A stretch of 46,054 nucleotides of DNA from an uncultured Bacteroidales bacterium (GTDB lineage Bacteria; Bacteroidota; Bacteroidia; Bacteroidales; P3): positions 1-46,054 of the forward strand of contig CAMHDJ010000020.1 in assembly GCA_946183915.1 (NCBI GenBank). The letters run 5' to 3'. Shown here in pieces: positions 40,026 to 46,054 of this stretch. A program made the translations under genes and the position numbers. The stretch's first letter is position 1; the number at the start of each line of letters is the position of its first letter. The notes under the pieces were generated by a model, which worked only from the letters and a program-made list of their open reading frames with translations, did not search any database and was not told where the DNA came from.

Positions 40026-40124
40026 GCTGCGTTTTCGGATCGCAGCATCGGCGCGTTGCGCCGACGGCACCGCGGAGGGTGCCGTTCTCCGCTTCGCTAT
40101 CGGAAGCCTCCGCTGGAGGCTTCC
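40026..40124. other. Four consecutive perfect hairpins
   Basis: The stems are 40026-40031/40041-40046 (6 bp, 9-nt loop), 40048-40054/40058-40064 (7 bp, 3-nt loop), 40065-40071/40078-40084 (7 bp, 6-nt loop) and 40102-40111/40115-40124 (10 bp, GCT loop). They lie between two copies of the palindrome element. This looks like a folded RNA or a small non-autonomous element rather than random GC-rich DNA. Confidence 0.55.
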
Positions 40125-40128
40125 TTCA

Positions 40129-40175
40129 CGTGCACGATCTAATTTTTTGACTTAAATTAACTTAAATCACGGGGT
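40129..40175. repeat. Half copy of the 18-bp palindrome with T-run
   Basis: CGTGCACGATCTA (40129-40141) matches the right 13 bp of the palindrome, then the same ATTTTTT. An AT-rich tail (CTTAAATTAACTTAAAT) follows that is a diverged duplicate of the flank of copy 3. The missing left arm suggests truncation or replacement by the hairpin cluster. Confidence 0.7.
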
Positions 40176-40284
40176 TTTGGTCAGAGAACAGTGGATCGGA
40201 AGGGGTGTCGGCAGCTCTCCCGATGTACCTCCGGTATAAATTTGAACCACCCGCGGGAATTTTTTTAACAAGTTGCATTATCTT

Positions 40285-40314
40285 TTTGTGTATTCAAAAA
40301 AATGTGTACTTTTG
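40285..40314 (+). promoter_or_regulatory. Promoter of the T9SS adhesin gene
   Basis: TTTG (40285-40288), an 18-bp spacer and TACTTTTG (40307-40314) fit the Bacteroidota consensus. The spacer TGTATTCAAAAAAATGTG is nearly the same as that of the OmpA promoter at 15876. The leader is about 78 nt, longer than at other genes here. Confidence 0.75.
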
Positions 40315-40398
40315 CAAATCCTATCGGCCCTGTCCGGTGGGGTGTATTTGTTTGATAACTAACAGAAAAGAACATAAATATTAACAAAAAAACAGTTT

Positions 40399-43300
40399 AT
40401 GAGACAAAAATTTTTACAAATTTTGGCCCTTTTGGCGCTCGTGGTGGTGCCATGGACGGGCCAGGCGCAGAGTGGTTGCACCATTCGGGTTGCCGGTGAG
40501 GATTCCTACGGCGACGGATGGAACGGCGGCTCGCTGGACATCATCCAGGGTACCGATACCCTGGCTAACTTCGCCCTTACGGGTAGTAGCGGCGAACTCA
40601 ATGTGGTGCTGCCCACCGACGATCCCGTCAGCTTTGTCTGGAACTCGGGTAGCTATGACTATGAGGCCACCGTCTATATCTACGACGGCGGCAACACGCT
40701 GGCCCACAGTGTGAACACCCCGACGGCGGGTACCATCTACACCATGAGCAGCCCCTGCCCCTCGTGTCTGCCTGCGACGCAACTGACCGCCAGCGATGTG
40801 GCCACCGACGGCTTCACCCTCTCGTGGACGGGTTCGACCACGGCCACGTCCTATGCCATCTACCTGGACGGCAGTCTGGTGACGGACGGTGTTACCTCTA
40901 CCTCCTACACCTTCAGTGGATTGAACGCCAATACGTTGTATAATGTTGGCGTGCAGGCCGTCTGCTCGGCCGACGACAGTGCCAACATCGTCTCGCGCGA
41001 AGTGCGCACCTCGTGCGGCCTCACCGTGCTGCCCTACAGTACCGGCTTCGAGGATGCCGCCTTCAATGGTGCCTGGTACCCCTGCTGGGACAGCACCATC
41101 CATGCCGGCACCGATCCCAGTGTGAACAACAACACCGTCCACACGGGTACCTACTCGATGTACCTGCAGGCCACCAGCAGCGAGAGCTACAACCTGGTGG
41201 TCGGCCCCGAGATGGACGCCACGGGCGACAACATCTATGTGCGCTTCTGGGCCAACCTGAGCGGCGGCTGGCTGAAAGCCGGTGTCATTACCAATGCCAA
41301 CGACACCAGCACCTTCATCCCTCTGGTCACCATCGAGAACGTCAGCGGTTGGAACGAGTATGAGTTCAACACCGCTGCCCTCGACCCGACGGCCGAGTAC
41401 CGCGTGGCCTGGCTGGGCTACCGCTCGGTGTACTACAGCCAGCGCATCGCCAGCATCGACGACATCTACATCAGCGAGATTCCCTCGTGCCTGCGCGTGA
41501 CCGAGGTGGTCTTCGACACGGCCACCTCCAGCGATATTACCATCCACTGGCCCAGCGTGGGCAGCTCGGCCTACACGGTCTACTACACGGCTGCCGGTTC
41601 GACCGACACGCTCACCTATACCATCAGCGACACGACGGCCACACTGACCGGCTTGGATGCCCTGACGCAGTACTATGTGTATGTGGTTGCCAACTGCGCC
41701 GATGGCGACGGCGAGCCTTCGCCGACCTACAGCTTCGCCACCGCATGCGATGCCTCCACGTGCTTCCTGACGGCATACGTCACTGATTCGTACGACGACA
41801 GTTGGAACGGCTGCGCCATCAATGTGGTGCAGGCCGGTGTCACGGTGGCCGTCATCGAGTGCCCCGACGATAGCAGCGGCTCGACCTTCAGCTACGAGGT
41901 CTGCTCGTCGGCCCCGGCCCAGCTCACCTTCACCCGTGGCAGCTACCCCGACGAGATGGGCGGCACGATCAAGGACGGCAGTGGCGCCACGGTGTTCACC
42001 ATCGAGAACATGGGTAGCCATTATACGGGCGATGTCCTGGCCACCCTGGCCATTCCCTGCCCCTCGTGCAGCGTGCCCACCAACGTCACCGTCGACTCGA
42101 TTGCCGACGCCACGCAGGTCACCATCCGTTGGGAGGCCGGCGACGCCAGTGCCTGGGTGGTCACAATGGGTGACAACACCTACAGCACCAGCGACACCTT
42201 CTACACCTTCTACGGCCTCGAGCCGCTGACCGCCTACACCGTCGGTGTGGCCACCGACTGCGGCGGCGACCTGTCGAACTCTGTCAATGTGAGCTTCGTC
42301 ACGCCTTGTGGCGGCACCACCTGCGAGTCGGTCGTGGAGATGACCGACAGCTACGGCGACGGTTGGAACGGCAACGCCATCGAGGCCTACCAGAGCGGCG
42401 TCCTCGTGGGCACCGCCACCATCGCGTCAGGCGCTTCTGCCAGCGCCTCCATCCCCGTCTGCTCCGGCGTTCCGGTGGAGTATCGCCTGCATGTGGGCAG
42501 CTATCCCAGCGAGATTGGCTTCACCATCTACGACGGCGGTGGCGCCGAGGTCTACACGGCCGCCCAGGGCTCCATGGGGAGCGCTACGGACGGTATGGTG
42601 CTTGACTCGGTGGCTGACCCCTGCCCCACCTGCATCACTCCGAGCGGTGTGACGGTCACCACGGTCGACTCGTCCATGATCACCTTCACCTGGCCCACCG
42701 AAGCGGGCTACACCTACCTCACTTCGTTCAACGGTGGCGCTTACAGCGTCAACAACACCGGCGCCCAGACCCAGTACAACCTGGAGGCCAACACGGTCTA
42801 CACCTTCAGCGTGAAGGTCGTCTGCTCGGAGGGTGACACCTCGAATGCCCGCACCATCAGCCAGCGTACCGCCTGTACCCAGATGATCATCCCCTACGTG
42901 CAGGACTTCGAGGCTGACAGCACCGACGAGATTCCCTCCTGCTGGAATGTGGTCAGCGGCAACGCTACCGTCAGCGGCAACACCTACTACGCCCACGGCG
43001 GCACCAGGTCGCTCCGCATGGCTGGCGGCGACATGATTGCCAGCAGCGCCATCCCCCTGCAGGGTGACTCCATCTATGTCAGCTTCTGGTCCTCGATCGA
43101 CTACTCCGGTACCATCGAGGCCGGCGTGATGACCAACCCGCTTTACGACAGCACCTTCGTCTCGATGGTCTCGGTTCCGGCCGGCAACGGCTACGAGTTC
43201 TTCGAGTTCAACACCTCGACCCTCAGCGCTGACAGCACCTACTACCTGGCCTTCCGTTTCAATGGCAGCTACAGCGGTGCTAGCATCGATGACATCACCA

Positions 43301-45555
43301 TCGACCGTTTCTCGGGTTGCATGACCCCCTCGTCGCTGACGGCCACGCCCGACAGCGCCACCTCCGAGGTGGTGCTCGACTGGGTCAACAACGGCACCAG
43401 CAGTGAGTTCGTCATCGAGTACCGCGAAGTGGGCGGCGACTGGAGCGCCCCGATCTACGCTCCCGGCGTCACCAGCTACTCGCTGACCAGCCTCAGCTAC
43501 GCCACCAACTACGAGATCCGCGTCGGTCTCGTGTGCGGCACCGACACCCTCTGGACCATGACCTCCGTCATGACCGCCTGCCAGGCCTACGCCTTGCCCT
43601 ACTTCGAGAACTTCTACAGCGCCGACGGCACGCTGCCTCCCTGCTGGGATGTCAGCAACGCCTCGGTCATCAAGTACGACAACTGGCCCAACGCCAACGG
43701 CAACGGCGCCCTGCAGGGCGGCCACTACTCGGCCGGCGAATACGCCCTGGTGCCTCGCCTGTCGATGCCTATCGCCAAGCTTGAGATGTCGTTCGACGCC
43801 AAGGTGGGCAACATCGAGGAGGGCGACGGCATGATGATCGGTGTCTATAGCTCCCTGACCGGCACGGTTGAGTGGACCGACACGCTGCAGGTCCCTGGAC
43901 AGTGCCGCGAGAACTACGTCCGCTTCACCTGCAACTTCCTCAGCTACACCGGCACCGGCGACCGCATCGCCATCAGCCACTCGCACAACAACCCCTCCGA
44001 CTGGGGCTTCTACGTCGACAGCCTGATCATCGTCGCCCTGCCCGAGTGCAACCCGCCAGAGAACCTGACGGCCCACAACACGATGTATCCCAGCACGGCC
44101 GACGACATCTACTTCACCTGGACCGTCAACAATGAGGGCACGATCCCGTCCAGCTACCAGCTCTACATCGACACCATCACCTCGACCGTTGCCGTCGACA
44201 GCGTGCCCGACAGCCTGCTGATCAGCGTCGACACCAACTACTACATGCCGCCGATCAACACCCTGGCCGAAGGCGCCCACTACCGCCTCTTCGTGCGCAG
44301 CTCGTGCGGTACCAGCCTGCACAGCAACTGGGTCGAGCTGCAGAACGGCTTTGCCACCGACGAGTACTGGATGAACAACACCGGCGTGGCCGACACCATC
44401 GTGGGTTGCGACTTCATCATCTACGACAACGGCGGTCCCGTGGCGGGCTACCTCCACAACAGCAACTCCGCCCTCGTCATCCAAGCCGGCGAGCCTGGCC
44501 GCGAGCTGCAGATCCAAGGCGCCTTCATCAACACTGGCGACGACCAGTCGACCTTCACCGTCTACGACGGCATCGGCGTCAACGACAGCGCGGTGCTCTA
44601 CACCCGCTCGCTCAGCATGGCCCACGACCAGTTCGACTACCTCGACAGCGTCCTGGCCACCTCCACCAACGGGGCCCTGACCATCACCTTCACCTCCGGC
44701 TACAGCGCCGCCCTCGGCTACGAGCTCTACGTCCACTGTGTGGGCGACGCCAGCTGCGAGAAGCCCTCCAACCTGCAGGTCGAGATGGTCGGCGAGGGCC
44801 AGGCCTACGCCACTTGGGACTCCACCGGCGCCAGCCTCTACCGCGTCTACCACCACGCCAATGGCGACAGCGTCTGGAACATGCAGCCCACCACGACCAA
44901 CAGCATCACCCTCAGCGGCCTGCCCGCCGACGTGACCTACGACTTCTACGTCGTGGCCTACTGCAGCGCCACCGACACCTCGGCGCCCAGCATCATCCGC
45001 CACTTCAGCACCCACTACGACGCCCCCGTCTGCGACACGGTCACCAACCTCACCGTCAGCAACATCGGCCAGACCAGCGCCACCCTCGAGTGGACCTCCG
45101 ACGGCACCCTCTGGGAGGTGGAGTTCAACGGCACCGTCATCAGCACGCCCGACAACCCCTGCACCCTCAGCGGTCTCACCGCCGGCACCGACTACAGCGT
45201 GCGCGTGCGTAACGTCTGCGACGCCTCCGCCGACTTCTACTCCGAGTGGAGCGCCGCCGTCAGCTTCCGCACCGACACCATCCCGGTCGAGCCGCAGGGC
45301 ATCGACGACGTGAACGGCACGGCCGCCGTGGCCCTCTACCCGAACCCCGCCAGCACCACCGTCACCATCGCCGTCCGCGGCATCAGTGGCACCGCCACCG
45401 TCACCCTCGTCGACCTCAACGGCCGCACCTGCGGCAGCTGGAAGGCCGAAGACGGACAGCTCGTGGTCGACCTCGGCGGCATGGCTCGCGGCGCCTACTT
45501 CGTCCGCGTCACCGGCGAGAACACCAGCGTCGTCCGCAAACTCGTCCTCCGCTAG
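40399..45555 (+). CDS. Giant T9SS-secreted adhesin with Fn3, jelly-roll and CUB-like modules
   Basis: The protein has 1718 aa. The signal peptide is MRQKFLQILALLALVVVPWTGQAQ. Modules with approximate residues are: three copies of a beta domain headed DSYGDGWNG or DSYDDSWNG (25-115, 455-550, 640-735); fibronectin type III domains (120-200, 360-450, 555-635, 740-825, 974-1060, 1217-1320, 1454-1535, 1544-1630); three cleaved-adhesin/MAM-like jelly rolls beginning LPYSTGFED, IPYVQDFEAD and LPYFENFYS (210-360, 828-970, 1065-1213); and a CUB-like domain (1334-1447). The C-terminal 75 residues (ALYPNPASTTVTI ... VTGENTSVVRKLVLR) are a type A sorting domain for type IX secretion. It is probably a surface adhesin or matrix-binding protein. 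It is monocistronic with its own promoter. Confidence 0.93.
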   Translation: MRQKFLQILALLALVVVPWTGQAQSGCTIRVAGEDSYGDGWNGGSLDIIQGTDTLANFALTGSSGELNVVLPTDDPVSFVWNSGSYDYEATVYIYDGGNTLAHSVNTPTAGTIYTMSSPCPSCLPATQLTASDVATDGFTLSWTGSTTATSYAIYLDGSLVTDGVTSTSYTFSGLNANTLYNVGVQAVCSADDSANIVSREVRTSCGLTVLPYSTGFEDAAFNGAWYPCWDSTIHAGTDPSVNNNTVHTGTYSMYLQATSSESYNLVVGPEMDATGDNIYVRFWANLSGGWLKAGVITNANDTSTFIPLVTIENVSGWNEYEFNTAALDPTAEYRVAWLGYRSVYYSQRIASIDDIYISEIPSCLRVTEVVFDTATSSDITIHWPSVGSSAYTVYYTAAGSTDTLTYTISDTTATLTGLDALTQYYVYVVANCADGDGEPSPTYSFATACDASTCFLTAYVTDSYDDSWNGCAINVVQAGVTVAVIECPDDSSGSTFSYEVCSSAPAQLTFTRGSYPDEMGGTIKDGSGATVFTIENMGSHYTGDVLATLAIPCPSCSVPTNVTVDSIADATQVTIRWEAGDASAWVVTMGDNTYSTSDTFYTFYGLEPLTAYTVGVATDCGGDLSNSVNVSFVTPCGGTTCESVVEMTDSYGDGWNGNAIEAYQSGVLVGTATIASGASASASIPVCSGVPVEYRLHVGSYPSEIGFTIYDGGGAEVYTAAQGSMGSATDGMVLDSVADPCPTCITPSGVTVTTVDSSMITFTWPTEAGYTYLTSFNGGAYSVNNTGAQTQYNLEANTVYTFSVKVVCSEGDTSNARTISQRTACTQMIIPYVQDFEADSTDEIPSCWNVVSGNATVSGNTYYAHGGTRSLRMAGGDMIASSAIPLQGDSIYVSFWSSIDYSGTIEAGVMTNPLYDSTFVSMVSVPAGNGYEFFEFNTSTLSADSTYYLAFRFNGSYSGASIDDITIDRFSGCMTPSSLTATPDSATSEVVLDWVNNGTSSEFVIEYREVGGDWSAPIYAPGVTSYSLTSLSYATNYEIRVGLVCGTDTLWTMTSVMTACQAYALPYFENFYSADGTLPPCWDVSNASVIKYDNWPNANGNGALQGGHYSAGEYALVPRLSMPIAKLEMSFDAKVGNIEEGDGMMIGVYSSLTGTVEWTDTLQVPGQCRENYVRFTCNFLSYTGTGDRIAISHSHNNPSDWGFYVDSLIIVALPECNPPENLTAHNTMYPSTADDIYFTWTVNNEGTIPSSYQLYIDTITSTVAVDSVPDSLLISVDTNYYMPPINTLAEGAHYRLFVRSSCGTSLHSNWVELQNGFATDEYWMNNTGVADTIVGCDFIIYDNGGPVAGYLHNSNSALVIQAGEPGRELQIQGAFINTGDDQSTFTVYDGIGVNDSAVLYTRSLSMAHDQFDYLDSVLATSTNGALTITFTSGYSAALGYELYVHCVGDASCEKPSNLQVEMVGEGQAYATWDSTGASLYRVYHHANGDSVWNMQPTTTNSITLSGLPADVTYDFYVVAYCSATDTSAPSIIRHFSTHYDAPVCDTVTNLTVSNIGQTSATLEWTSDGTLWEVEFNGTVISTPDNPCTLSGLTAGTDYSVRVRNVCDASADFYSEWSAAVSFRTDTIPVEPQGIDDVNGTAAVALYPNPASTTVTIAVRGISGTATVTLVDLNGRTCGSWKAEDGQLVVDLGGMARGAYFVRVTGENTSVVRKLVLR

Positions 45556-45654
45556 CGCGCGGCCCTCGGGCCCATCCGCCTACATCCAGGGCGTACACGC
45601 ACACCGTGTACGCCCTTTTCTTTGCCCCGCCCCTCCGGCCCCCCGCCCTCCGCC

Positions 45655-45721
45655 AGGCATCCCCCAGGCATCATCCAGGCATCCCCCAGGCATCAACTAG
45701 GCATATATCCATACGGGATGC
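45655..45721 (+). repeat. 11-bp-period array, AGGCATC family, copy 3
   Basis: Five 11-bp units run from 45655 to 45709: AGGCATCCCCC, AGGCATCATCC, AGGCATCCCCC, AGGCATCAACT, AGGCATATATC. The inverted GGGATGC follows at 45715-45721. Unit order matches copy 1 at 20279 closely, including the AACT unit near the end. The 448-bp gap 45556-46003 holds this array, some shared flank words with copy 1 (CGATGGGGC then A-run; TAAAAAAATAT) and the tRNA promoter, and no gene. Confidence 0.85.
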
Positions 45722-45924
45722 AGAGTGTAAACAGGCTAAGTGACAGATATATACATGTTTTCCGCATAGCCATCGGTCGCCGATGGGGCAAAAAGGAACA
45801 AAACGGCACCTCCAACCCCCGTTTTGCTGGCGGCAGACGGGTGTCAGGGTAAAAAAATATCAACAAAAATACTATTGTAAATCAGCGTGTTGAATGATAA
45901 ATGATCAAAATAATGAAAAAAAAC

Positions 45925-45955
45925 TTTGTCGGTTTCGGAAAAAGTAGTATTTTTG
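45925..45955 (+). promoter_or_regulatory. Promoter of the tRNA-Thr gene
   Basis: TTTG (45925-45928), a 19-bp spacer and TATTTTTG (45948-45955) match the Bacteroidota consensus exactly. The tRNA begins 49 bp downstream. Confidence 0.85.
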
Positions 45956-46003
45956 CAGCCTCAAAACGAGAAAAACAGAGAGGTGTTTGAAAGGTTGACA
46001 GAA

Positions 46004-46054
46004 GCCGATGTAACTCAGTTGGTAGAGTAGCTGATTTGTAATCAGCCTGTCGGG
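46004..46054 (+). tRNA. trnT: tRNA-Thr (anticodon TGT), 3' partial
   Basis: The acceptor 5' strand GCCGATG (46004-46010) is followed by TA, a D-arm with AGTTGGTAGAG, and an anticodon arm with stem GCTGA/TCAGC around the loop TTTGTAA, giving anticodon TGT. The variable region and the start of the T-arm run into the window edge at CTGTCGGG. The gene is cut by the end of the window. More tRNA genes may follow, since Bacteroidota often cluster them. Confidence 0.88.

Larger units (their letters stand above)
39715..40398. other. 684-bp divergent intergenic region
   Basis: This is the longest non-coding stretch. It contains the porin promoter, an 11-bp-period array (39809-39852), one full and one half copy of the 18-bp palindrome (39970 and 40129) with duplicated AT-rich flanks, a run of four hairpins between them (40026-40124), and the adhesin promoter (40285-40314). 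I see no gene in it. Confidence 0.75.

Noticed and set aside
42427-45015. An 862-codon open frame on the minus strand opposite the adhesin gene
   Set aside because: It is antisense to a well-supported T9SS protein in GC-rich DNA. Its translation is Val/Gly/Asp/Ala-biased with no domain, signal or start context.
1-46054. Mobile element or prophage insertion
   Set aside because: No transposase, integrase, structural phage gene or target-site duplication was found, and housekeeping genes run throughout.

Overview
The window (46,054 bp) reads as a chromosomal segment of a Bacteroidota bacterium, most likely of the order Bacteroidales. The reasons are: promoters of the Bacteroidota type (TTTG, 19-20 bp, TAnnTTTG) before many genes; a giant secreted protein that ends in a type IX secretion (T9SS) sorting domain; many lipoproteins and OmpA-type envelope proteins; a fused CcsB-CcsA cytochrome c synthase; and family-typical versions of RecA, RecR, EF-P, FabF, Rsh and RibBA. 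Genes are GC-rich and intergenic DNA is AT-rich with structured islands. I see no integrase, transposase, phage gene or CRISPR array.

Layout. 1-194: end of rpsU. 301-7314: a six-gene minus-strand operon with its own promoter, encoding an SPFH/zinc-ribbon protein, a four-TM protein, a 660-aa membrane-anchored coiled-coil protein, two paralogous helical proteins and a beta-helix (bactofilin-like) protein. This is the best protein-level candidate for an undescribed system. 7408-11045: small lipoprotein, POT peptide transporter, tsaC, a phosphopantetheinyl transferase and a DUF3467 protein. 11612-15754: small membrane protein, efp, M28 lipoprotein, Rieske-like lipoprotein, an Ig-like membrane protein and pgi. 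15966-20175: OmpA-family protein, convergent with a purN / glycosyltransferase / OmpA-like operon. 20649-27298: acpP-fabF-rnc, phosphoglucomutase, a small membrane protein-recR-GH3 lipoprotein operon. 27575-33488: recA, a small exported protein, rsh, mazG, then ribBA. 33563-39714: a minus-strand operon of porin, imelysin, di-heme cytochrome and ccsBA, probably for iron acquisition and periplasmic redox. 40399-45555: the 1718-aa T9SS adhesin. 46004-end: partial tRNA-Thr.

The most striking non-coding pattern is a set of tandem repeats with an exact 11-bp period. Each of the seven intergenic gaps of about 250 bp or more holds one array of 3-5 direct 11-bp units, usually followed or preceded by an inverted unit that can fold back. 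Gaps below about 215 bp have none. Three arrays share the unit AGGCATCnnCC; the other four each have their own unit sequence, so the period and architecture are conserved rather than the sequence. A second dispersed element, an 18-bp palindrome (TAGATCGTGCACGATCTA) followed by a T-run, occurs three times plus one half copy, and only next to two of these arrays.

Functional assignments rest on motifs read by eye; no database search was run. Start codons were moved inward where the longest reading frame ran over a promoter or an upstream gene.
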